Positions 26,030 to 33,305 of a stretch of DNA of 35,632 nt are shown here, in pieces; position 1 is the first letter of the stretch; every line of letters begins with the position of its first letter. Under the pieces are notes generated by a model. That model was not told where the DNA came from, did no database searches, and saw only the letters and a program-made list of their open reading frames with translations. A program made the position numbers and the translations under genes. Source of the stretch: an uncultured Aureispira sp. (lineage in GTDB: Bacteria > Bacteroidota > Bacteroidia > Chitinophagales > Saprospiraceae); contig CALDEP010000038.1 of the NCBI GenBank assembly GCA_937942475.1, positions 1-35,632 on the forward strand, in the 5' to 3' direction.

Positions 26030-28873
26030 TTATCGGTAGTGTGTTTCAAAAAATGTACTGTACAATCGGAATTTTTGAGTAGTCATTGCTATCCCGTAAT
26101 TTTCGCTTGAAATAGCATAAATCGTATAGCCTGTCGCTCCTGGCAAAAACTCTTTATTTGAACGTGCATCAACCACATATTTCATCGCCTCATCAGCATT
26201 TGGATACGCCCCACGCACAATCAAAGTAGGAATGGTACGATCTACTAAAATAGTAGAGACACTTAACTTTTTATTTAAGTGAAACTTGTTGTTGTATTGT
26301 GTTAAAGGTGCTCGGTATTGGTTCACCCTTGTTTTTGCATTATCAAAAACAATCAAAATGAAGTGCTTCATTTTTTTGTTAACCTTATAAATATCTTTTT
26401 CTTCATCTGAACTACCATTTTTAGCATTGCTTCCTCCACCTCTGTTTCCTTTCTTACCACTCAGAATAGCAATCATTTTTTTGGCTTGCGTTTCTTCTTT
26501 GGTATCTGGAAAACTCGTCACAATAATTCGAAGCGCCTTAATATAATCTTGCTCGCCTTTCATTCCGCCCACACACATGGCTTCAAGAATTGCAAATCGA
26601 GCTTTCATCTCATAATTATTTCCAAATTCTGTTGGAATTGCTCGGACACGCCCCAAAGCCTTTTCCGCTTCTCCCCCTTGAATCATAGCATAAGTATCAT
26701 CATAATACTTATTGATTTTCTCATATTTTAGCTTTTCAGAATTTGCAAATTCTGGATCACTCAAGACCTTAGCAATATTAGATTCAGGGTATTTCTTCAA
26801 GATTTCATTCTTATAATAAGTAGCCTTGCTGATGTTATTTTTTTCAGAATAAATATTGTACGCCAAGAACATCCCTTCTACAGCATAAGTATTTTCAGGG
26901 TATTTTCGAACCAACTCTTCCACCAATTTCAATGCCTTGTCTGTACGTCCCAAATCCTCTCTATAATGCTCGGCTGCTTTGTACATGGCTTCTCCAACCT
27001 TAGCTTTGGTAGAAGCTATTTCTTGATCACTTCTTGGTACGCCTCTCTTTTTCAAATAAGCATCAATTTCTGCTTGTGTTTTAGGCTCTACAACTACAAT
27101 ATCAGCCTCAACGGTATTGACATCTTCTTCTCTATCCGAACGTCTCCAATCATCCACCCAAGCACGATTGTTCCAACGTTTTTCAAATTCACGTTCTCCT
27201 TTTTTCTTCAGAGAAGCATTGTATAAAGGAAATTTTGATTTTTGAATTTCTGCATCTGAGATGGTTATTTTTCCATTCGCAGTAGTCGTTCTTTTATTTG
27301 ATCGACTTGGCAAAGCAGCTTCATCTACAGATTTCATTCCTTGACGTTCTCTATCAATCACTCCTCTACCTGATCTTCCTGCTTTCACTGTGGAAACGGC
27401 TGCTGTTGCGCCATCATTTTGACCATTTAATTCATCCATTTCCATTCCTCTAATCGCCCAAGCCTCTTGTTTTTTTCGATCAAAAGCGCCTACTATCAAC
27501 ATACTATCTTTATCCACCTTAATAGCAACATGAGTAGCAACGCCTTCCAATCTTCGTTTATACATTTCAGTAGTTGTATAACGCTCATCTTCCTTGTCCA
27601 TTACTTGAACCGTGCTATCATAATAGGCGTAAGATCTAACAAAATCATCCTTTTCATAAAACAACTCTGCCAATAACAAAGCACCTTCTGCACGTTGTGC
27701 ATTACTAGCACTATAATTCAAGGATTGTTGCAACGCAAGAATACCTTCGTCCGTTTTACCCGACTTTAATTTAATTTTAGCCAAAGCAAAGTAAATTTGA
27801 TCTTTATATTCGTCATTCTTAGAATCACGCAACATACGTTTCAAAGCTATTTCTGGGTCGACGGCCTTTTTTCCTGATGCAGAGGCAGCATTAGTTGCCA
27901 TATTTAAACGGGCGTTAAATTCCATCGCATAACTAGGGCGCAAACGCAAGACATCATGGAAGTTTTCCATCGCCATTTGATTGTTGCTTTGCATCTGATA
28001 AATTTGCCCCAATACATAAACATAACGATTCTTAACCGTCTTCTTTTTGGTTCCTTTGATGGCAGCTTCCAAAGGCTCTACTGCTTTTGCATATTCTTTT
28101 TGAGTAATCCAATTATAAGCAATGACAGCTTGTACTTCAGAACGTAATTTTTTAGGTACCTTCATATCATTCTCCAACTGACGCAAATAATAACCAGCAT
28201 CGTCGTATTGACCTAACTCGATATACGTCTTTGCCAACCACAACATAGATTTGTAGCGTACAGGACGATGTTTCAAACCATATTTAATTGGTTTTTCCTC
28301 TTCTTCCTCTTCAGGGTCGCCATTAGGCTTTTTCTTTCCTTTCTTTTTTGTACTTTTCTTCTTACGCTTCTTCTTTTTGCGTTTTTTACGTTTTTTTCCT
28401 TTACGTTTTTTCTTCTTTTTTTTCTTTTTAAGTTTTTCTAACTCTTTGGCAACGTTCTCAGGATGGTATTTATCCACAATAAATTTGAAGGTATTTGCAG
28501 CACGCTCATATTCTTGTTGTAAAAACTCTGCTTTCCCCATTAGATGATAACTATCATCCGTCCAATTACCAATTTCATGCAATTTAATATTTCGAGCAGA
28601 TTTAGTAATCGCCTCATCTAGTGGTTGCTTGACAGAGTTTACATCAGCAGCGGCAGCATAAGGATACATGTGCAACAATTTATTGTAATTATCCTGATGT
28701 TGCTTATTTAAGGTACTAAAGCTCTCTTCAACGCGTAAGTTTGCATTGTAATAAGCATTGTATCGACCTGTTAAATTGTGGTAAGGTTTGGTTGCTAAGG
28801 TTTGTTTGCCACATCCTGCTAATAGGAGGATGGTGACACTTATGCTTCCAAAAAATATAAATAGACTTTTCAT
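26030..28873 (-). CDS. porW: Type IX secretion lipoprotein PorW/SprE (TPR protein)
   Basis: 947 residues from the ATG at 28873; an ATG 12 codons upstream (28909) is also possible, but the inner start gives a standard lipoprotein signal MKSLFIFFGSISVTILLLAGC with lipidated Cys21. PorW/SprE is a T9SS lipoprotein with tetratricopeptide-like repeats, thought to link the PorK/N ring and motor to the outer-membrane translocon. The family opening is clear (YHNLTGRYNAYYNANLRVEESFSTLN, then HEIGNWTDDSYHLMGKAEF), and helical repeats continue to about 700. A C-terminal domain (about 830-947) contains MKHFILIVFDNAKTRVNQ. The oddity is residues 149-182 (28328-28429), 34 residues almost all Lys or Arg, followed by an acidic run at about 187-194, inserted between two repeats. 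The gene diverges from the M23 peptidase gene. Confidence 0.87.
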   Translation of the reverse strand: MKSLFIFFGSISVTILLLAGCGKQTLATKPYHNLTGRYNAYYNANLRVEESFSTLNKQHQDNYNKLLHMYPYAAAADVNSVKQPLDEAITKSARNIKLHEIGNWTDDSYHLMGKAEFLQQEYERAANTFKFIVDKYHPENVAKELEKLKKKKKKKKRKGKKRKKRKKKKRKKKSTKKKGKKKPNGDPEEEEEEKPIKYGLKHRPVRYKSMLWLAKTYIELGQYDDAGYYLRQLENDMKVPKKLRSEVQAVIAYNWITQKEYAKAVEPLEAAIKGTKKKTVKNRYVYVLGQIYQMQSNNQMAMENFHDVLRLRPSYAMEFNARLNMATNAASASGKKAVDPEIALKRMLRDSKNDEYKDQIYFALAKIKLKSGKTDEGILALQQSLNYSASNAQRAEGALLLAELFYEKDDFVRSYAYYDSTVQVMDKEDERYTTTEMYKRRLEGVATHVAIKVDKDSMLIVGAFDRKKQEAWAIRGMEMDELNGQNDGATAAVSTVKAGRSGRGVIDRERQGMKSVDEAALPSRSNKRTTTANGKITISDAEIQKSKFPLYNASLKKKGEREFEKRWNNRAWVDDWRRSDREEDVNTVEADIVVVEPKTQAEIDAYLKKRGVPRSDQEIASTKAKVGEAMYKAAEHYREDLGRTDKALKLVEELVRKYPENTYAVEGMFLAYNIYSEKNNISKATYYKNEILKKYPESNIAKVLSDPEFANSEKLKYEKINKYYDDTYAMIQGGEAEKALGRVRAIPTEFGNNYEMKARFAILEAMCVGGMKGEQDYIKALRIIVTSFPDTKEETQAKKMIAILSGKKGNRGGGSNAKNGSSDEEKDIYKVNKKMKHFILIVFDNAKTRVNQYRAPLTQYNNKFHLNKKLSVSTILVDRTIPTLIVRGAYPNADEAMKYVVDARSNKEFLPGATGYTIYAISSENYGIAMTTQKFRLYSTFFETHYR
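28328..28429 (-). repeat. Lys/Arg-coding homopurine tract within porW
   Basis: About 100 bases, nearly all purine on the coding strand (AAA, AAG, CGT and GGA codons), encoding an almost unbroken basic run with one Ser-Thr and a few Gly. The reading frame continues unchanged on both sides, so it is a real insertion rather than a frameshift. Such tracts are prone to slippage. Confidence 0.85.
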
Positions 28874-29243
28874 GCAATCAATCGTTTTGCTTTTGTAATG
28901 ATGGGTCAACGTATTTTGCGTTTGTTCTAATTTTGAGTCTAAATAAAATTTTACAAATTATCGAATCCTCAAATTAGGCTGTTACAAACATAAAAATAAG
29001 CGCACTCTATACGAAAATACGCTCTTTATTTAACTTTTGCTGCTTTGTTCTTATTTTTTAACGAAAGTGTAAGAGTTTATGTGACAATTACGACCATTCT
29101 TTTTGTACTTTTGCCCTTTATATTTATAATTTGAAAAGCTTTTGGGAATTTCAAAAAAAACAAAAGCCGCAAACTATATATTTGTAATAACGTAAAACAA
29201 CTGTCTTTTAGGTAGAAGACACTGTTAAAATAAAAAAAATCTC
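28874..29243. promoter_or_regulatory. Divergent spacer between porW and the M23 peptidase gene
   Basis: 370 bases with no gene. It carries a good -7 box for the peptidase gene at 29106-29113 and, on the minus strand, a weaker TAATTTG box for porW near 28960. Nothing else is recognisable. Confidence 0.45.
29106..29113 (+). promoter_or_regulatory. Putative -7 box of the M23 peptidase gene
   Basis: TACTTTTG matches the Bacteroidota TAnnTTTG consensus and is identical to the box proposed for porV (19773-19780). The leader would be about 125 bases. No clear -33 element. Confidence 0.45.
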
Positions 29244-30095
29244 ATGTTCAAGTGGATAGATGGTAAATATCGTTTGGTATTAATGAACGATGAAACGTTT
29301 CAAGAAGAGCGTTCTTTTCGCTTGCTTCCATTTAATGTTACAGCAATTATTGGAGCAATTATTATGACGGTTAGCTTAATTACGATTCTGCTCTTGGTTT
29401 TGACGCCATTGGGTAAAATTGTTCCTGAACGCAGTAACCTAAACATTCGCTCTCAAATTAGTGAAATTTATGTACACATTGATTCCTTGGAACAAGCTGT
29501 TGACGATCGAGATGCTTTTATCTTAAAAGTAAAAGATTTGGTCTACGAAAAATTTGAATACGAAAAAAGTGTGGAAGATCCTGCCAATCAAAAAGCAGGG
29601 AAAGATGTTCAGGTTCCAGAAAAATCAGATGAGTTAAGACTCTTGATGGAAAGTGTTGACAATGAAGCCGAATTAGGAAATCTAATTGAAAACACCTTGG
29701 AAGAGAATACCGATATTAGCAATATGATTTTTATGGCTCCCATCAAAGGAATGGTTTCAGATACCTTTGCGCCTAGTCGTGGACATTATGGAACGGACAT
29801 TATCGCTCCTAAAGGAGCTGTGATCAAAGCAACTCAAAAGGGAACTGTAATTGTCGCTACTTGGTCGGTAGAAACAGGGCACATGCTCGCTATTCAGCAT
29901 GAGAACAATGTCATTTCTTTCTACAAACACAATTCTTCTCTCCTAAAAAAAGCAGGGGATATTATTGATGTAGGAGAAGGCGTTGCCATCATTGGAAACA
30001 CAGGCGAAATGACAGAAGGTCCACATCTACACTTTGAAATGTGGTTCAATGGGCAACCCATCAATGCAGAGCGTTATATTGATTTTAAGAATTAA
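29244..30095 (+). CDS. Membrane-anchored M23 family metallopeptidase
   Basis: 283-residue LytM/M23 zinc peptidase, expected to cut peptide cross-links in peptidoglycan. Order: a short cytoplasmic start, one membrane helix at about 32-55, a coiled-coil-like stretch at about 65-105, a linker, and the catalytic domain at about 165-283. The metal and catalytic residues are present: H181/D185 in GHYGTDI, H229 in FYKHN, and H261/H263 in GPHLHFEMW. It is therefore likely an active hydrolase, not a degenerate activator. It diverges from porW and ends 3 bases from the convergent permease gene. Opening the wall for the T9SS or for growth, alongside the nearby PBP, is a reasonable inference. Confidence 0.9.
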   Translation: MFKWIDGKYRLVLMNDETFQEERSFRLLPFNVTAIIGAIIMTVSLITILLLVLTPLGKIVPERSNLNIRSQISEIYVHIDSLEQAVDDRDAFILKVKDLVYEKFEYEKSVEDPANQKAGKDVQVPEKSDELRLLMESVDNEAELGNLIENTLEENTDISNMIFMAPIKGMVSDTFAPSRGHYGTDIIAPKGAVIKATQKGTVIVATWSVETGHMLAIQHENNVISFYKHNSSLLKKAGDIIDVGEGVAIIGNTGEMTEGPHLHFEMWFNGQPINAERYIDFKN

Positions 30096-30098
30096 AAC

Positions 30099-30905
30099 CT
30101 ACAAATCTCTAGACATAAATACTTTATATGCTATAAACAAGAACAGGATAGTATATGCAATGGTAACTCCAGTTGCTGTATTGTAAGACAATATTATATT
30201 GGCGGTCTCACTGTCCCCCGAAAGCATACTGTCTCCCATATAAATAGGAACAACATCCCATGCAGCACTTCCTGGTAAAAAACTTCCCCAATAGAGTTTT
30301 TTTAGAAGGCTTAGAAAAACCAAATAGCGGATAATACGCTCTATTATTAATAAATAAGCAAAAAAGATAATTAAGGCTAAACCGCTTCGTTTGAACAAAA
30401 TAGCTAACATCAAGGAAAAACTCATGTAAAACATATTCTGAACGAAAAACCGCCAGATGGCACTAATTTCATGTCCAAAAGGATTTCCATAACCGCCAGC
30501 AAACCAACCAAAAGCAAGGGTAACAATTACCATATAAATAGTTGCCGCTCCAGCTAATACAGTCATCATTCCGATCTTTCCCAACAAGAAAGAGCGACGC
30601 TCCATTCCTGTAATTAAATTTTGACGCATCGTCTTGAACGTATGTTCAGATGTTATCATCCAAATAGATAGATACGTTAACAGAAAAAAGGTCAGCCAAC
30701 TAGCCCAATATGATACGGTATTCCAAATGTTAGGAAACACATAATAAGCTTCTATCATATCCACACCACTAGCCCCTGATTGATTAATCATGGACTTAAT
30801 CGTCAAATACAACAAAGGCAGCAAAATGATATACATTCCTACTGCAATTTTGAAGGCACGATTAGGCGCTAATTTTTTCCATTCTAACTGTAATAAATGT
30901 ATCAT
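30099..30905 (-). CDS. ABC-2 type transporter permease
   Basis: 268-residue integral membrane protein with about six hydrophobic helices. A first helix near 20-38 follows a basic amphipathic start (HLLQLEWKKLAPNRAFK), and the loop SEHTFKTMRQNLITGMERRSFLLGK after helix 2 is typical of ABC-2 permeases. The substrate is unknown; related proteins export drugs, lipids or act in gliding (GldF-like). No ATPase gene is next to it, so it must use one encoded elsewhere. It starts 7 bases after the rlmN stop and is probably co-transcribed with it. Its 3' end is only 3 bases from that of the opposing M23 gene, with no terminator between. Confidence 0.75.
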   Translation of the reverse strand: MIHLLQLEWKKLAPNRAFKIAVGMYIILLPLLYLTIKSMINQSGASGVDMIEAYYVFPNIWNTVSYWASWLTFFLLTYLSIWMITSEHTFKTMRQNLITGMERRSFLLGKIGMMTVLAGAATIYMVIVTLAFGWFAGGYGNPFGHEISAIWRFFVQNMFYMSFSLMLAILFKRSGLALIIFFAYLLIIERIIRYLVFLSLLKKLYWGSFLPGSAAWDVVPIYMGDSMLSGDSETANIILSYNTATGVTIAYTILFLFIAYKVFMSRDL

Positions 30906-30912
30906 TTGCTTC

Positions 30913-31959
30913 TTATTCTTTGTTTGCTAATTGACCACAAGCTGCATCTATGTCTTTGCCACGAGAGCGACGTAAGGTAATTGCAACACCATTTTTTCTT
31001 AAAAACTGAGCAAATCGTTCCATTTTGTCTTCTCCCGACTTCACAAAATCAACCCCACTCACAGGATTATATTCGATGACATTAACTTTTGCGGTTGGCA
31101 CTTGACGGCACAGTTTCAATAAATTTTTAGCGTCTTCAATACTGTCATTAAAGCCATCAAAAGCAATGTACTCAAAGGTTATTTTGTTGTCTTTTGTATT
31201 ATCATAAAAATAACGCAAGGCTTCTGTCAAGGTCTTCAAATCATTGCTTTCATTGATTGCCATAATTGAATTCCGCTTCTCGTCATCAGCAGCATGTAAA
31301 GACAAGGCTAAATTAATTCTTGTGCCATCGTCCGCTAATTTTTTTATCATCTTGGCAATCCCAGCCGTGCTTACCGTAATCCTTCTAGGCGCCATATTCA
31401 AGCCCGCCTCCGAGGTCAACATTTCAACACTACGCATGACTGGTTTGTAAGCCAACAAAGGCTCACCCATTCCCATATAGACTATATTGGTAATCGGATG
31501 GTTATAATGTGCTTGACACTGCACATCAACTTTGACCACTTGATCGTAAATCTCCGCTGCTGTCAAATTTCGCAGACGATCCATTTGCCCTGTAGCACAA
31601 AACTTACAAGCCAAACTACAGCCCACTTGTGAAGAAATACAAACGGTATATCTATTTTGATTAGAAACAGGAATTAAGACCGACTCCACTAGGTGCCCAT
31701 CATGTAACTTGAATCGAAACTTAATCGTTCCATCTCCACTTACTTGAGACATATCTTCTATGATTGGTAAAATCACAAAAGCCTCTTTTAAGTTTTCTCG
31801 CAACTTTTTAGACAAATTACTCATGTCGTCAAAAGAATAAGCACTCTTTTTCCACAACCATTCGTACACTTGTTTGGCTCTAAATTTCGACTCCCCTATG
31901 TTAACAAAAAAACGAACTAAGTCTTCCAAACTTAATTCTCTTATATCTTTCTTTTCCAT
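30913..31959 (-). CDS. rlmN: 23S rRNA (adenine2503-C2)-methyltransferase RlmN
   Basis: 348-residue radical SAM enzyme that methylates C2 of A2503 in 23S rRNA and, in well-studied bacteria, A37 of some tRNAs, using a methyl-cysteine intermediate. The iron-sulfur cluster motif is C114SLAC118KFC121, and the acceptor cysteine is Cys341 in DAACGQLA at the C-terminus. MGMGEPLLA at about 162-170 is the SAM-binding GEP motif. Cys118 is both a cluster ligand and the position matching the second catalytic cysteine region in the family. Full length. A -7 box TATCTTTG lies just upstream (31990-31997), giving a short leader. Followed at 7 bases by the ABC permease. Confidence 0.95.
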   Translation of the reverse strand: MEKKDIRELSLEDLVRFFVNIGESKFRAKQVYEWLWKKSAYSFDDMSNLSKKLRENLKEAFVILPIIEDMSQVSGDGTIKFRFKLHDGHLVESVLIPVSNQNRYTVCISSQVGCSLACKFCATGQMDRLRNLTAAEIYDQVVKVDVQCQAHYNHPITNIVYMGMGEPLLAYKPVMRSVEMLTSEAGLNMAPRRITVSTAGIAKMIKKLADDGTRINLALSLHAADDEKRNSIMAINESNDLKTLTEALRYFYDNTKDNKITFEYIAFDGFNDSIEDAKNLLKLCRQVPTAKVNVIEYNPVSGVDFVKSGEDKMERFAQFLRKNGVAITLRRSRGKDIDAACGQLANKE

Positions 31960-31989
31960 TTTATTGTATTAATTCTGATGCTATTCGTA

Positions 31990-31997
31990 CAAAGATA
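31990..31997 (-). promoter_or_regulatory. Putative -7 box of rlmN
   Basis: TATCTTTG on the minus strand fits TAnnTTTG and lies 31 bases before the rlmN start, giving a leader of roughly 25 bases. It is the same octamer as the box proposed for the PBP gene. Confidence 0.5.
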
Positions 31998-32127
31998 CAA
32001 CATTATCATCTTAGTTTTAGAATTAAGTAACTGATTTACTCAAGAACTCTCTCATGAGCCTGCGAATAACCTTTTTTCGTTCAGTATTAAATTCATTGTT
32101 GCTTATTTAAGGACTGTTTTAAGGTTG

Positions 32128-32201
32128 AATTCTTAATGCTAAATTTTTAATGATTGTTGTGCTATAAAGCATTCAACATTAAAAATTTAGCATTAAGAAT
32201 T
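32128..32201 (-). repeat. Long hairpin with perfect 25-bp arms, after radC
   Basis: Arms 32128-32152 and 32177-32201 are exact reverse complements (AATTCTTAATGCTAAATTTT plus TAATG), and weaker pairing continues inward. It probably ends radC transcription. It shares the word ACATTAAAAATTYAGCATT with the hairpin at 21443-21531, making both members of a dispersed family. Confidence 0.75.
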
Positions 32202-32347
32202 AAGAAAATTTGATACGAGAACATAGATTTTTTGCCAGCCTAATCAATTGTTCGCGTAAATGAGTTAAGTAAGCATTACAACTAATTTATCGTCACGTTG
32301 AACGTCTCTAGCACCATGCTTTTCTCCCGAAAAAACTCCAAGTCCAC

Positions 32348-33055
32348 CTACATCAAACCTTCATCTGCCAAACTAGTATAGGTATTCCCAGCAATAATCA
32401 GGTGATCTAAAACCGAGATGTCCAAATACTGCCCTGCTTCTTTTATCTTTTTGGTAATCGCAATGTCCGATTTACTAGGGTTCAAATTATCAGAAGGGTG
32501 ATTGTGTCCTAATATAATACTGGCAACCAAAGGATTCCCCAACACCGCACGAAATATCTTTTTAACGTCTACCACCGTTCCTGCCACTCCACCCACACTA
32601 ATGTAAATGCGATCAATCACACGATTGGCTTGGTTGAGTAATAAGACAACAAATTCTTCGTGGGGCAAATCCATCAAATCAGCAATCAAGACATCATAAG
32701 CATCTGAACTTTGTGTAATTTGAGGTTTTTGAGTGAGCGGAGTTGCCTGACGACGAATGCCCAATTCTAAAGCGGCAGAAATAGCAATGGCTTTGGCAGG
32801 ACCAATTCCCTTAAACTTTTGCAACTCCTTGATACTTCGTTTACCCAGTTCATTCAAATTATTATTCGTAGAACTTAACACCCGTTGCGCTAAACTGACT
32901 GCTGATTCGGTCATAGAACCAGAACCCAACAAAATGGCAACCAGTTCGGCATTGGACAAATGTTTTCGACCTCTTTGTAACATTTTTTCTCTTGGTCGGT
33001 CTTCTACTGCCCAAGATTTGATAGAGGATAGTTTGGTAGTATCGGGGTATTGCAT
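32348..33055 (-). CDS. radC: RadC family JAB/MPN-domain protein
   Basis: 235-residue RadC (UPF0758) protein. The N-terminal half has a helix-hairpin-helix-like segment (FKGIGPAKAIAISAALELG, about 81-99), and the C-terminal half is a JAB/MPN metalloprotease-like domain with H184NH186PSDNLNPSKSD197, the zinc-binding JAMM residues. The family name comes from a repair mutation later assigned to recG, so a repair role is unproven; some relatives act in phage defence or natural competence. Length is normal. It diverges from the CotH-like gene across a 250-base spacer. Confidence 0.92.
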   Translation of the reverse strand: MQYPDTTKLSSIKSWAVEDRPREKMLQRGRKHLSNAELVAILLGSGSMTESAVSLAQRVLSSTNNNLNELGKRSIKELQKFKGIGPAKAIAISAALELGIRRQATPLTQKPQITQSSDAYDVLIADLMDLPHEEFVVLLLNQANRVIDRIYISVGGVAGTVVDVKKIFRAVLGNPLVASIILGHNHPSDNLNPSKSDIAITKKIKEAGQYLDISVLDHLIIAGNTYTSLADEGLM

Positions 33056-33261
33056 CTATTTTTGTTTTTTATTAACAAGCAAGCAAGGTCGATTAATCAA
33101 GAAAAGAGCCTAATACTCAATTTAATGTTGATAATAGATTAGAACCTGTCATTAGTTTTAATAAATCTTAGTATTTTTATGCCATTCTAGAAAACTCCTT
33201 CTACGGGACTTGTCTTCAAAATGTTTGGACAAGCATCCTATATTTTACCCCAAAAAGATGA

Positions 33262-33279
33262 TAGAGTCTAAAGACTCTA
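33262..33279 (+). promoter_or_regulatory. Palindrome in the leader of the CotH-like gene
   Basis: TAGAGTCTAAAGACTCTA has 8-bp arms around a 2-base centre, ending 26 bases before the chosen start codon. It could be a small hairpin or an operator. If translation began at the upstream in-frame ATG at 33258 it would lie in coding sequence. Confidence 0.35.
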
Positions 33280-33305
33280 AAAAAAATAAACTTTTGAATA
33301 GAAAA

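Larger units (their letters stand above)
31960..32347 (-). other. Spacer between radC and rlmN
   Basis: 388 bases without a gene. It contains the rlmN -7 box (31990-31997) and the long hairpin at 32128-32201 after radC. Nothing else recognised. Confidence 0.5.

Noticed and set aside
28328-28429. Possible frameshift or assembly error in the Lys-rich part of porW
   Set aside because: The same frame encodes conserved PorW text before and after the tract, so the reading frame is intact; tract length could still be slightly wrong.
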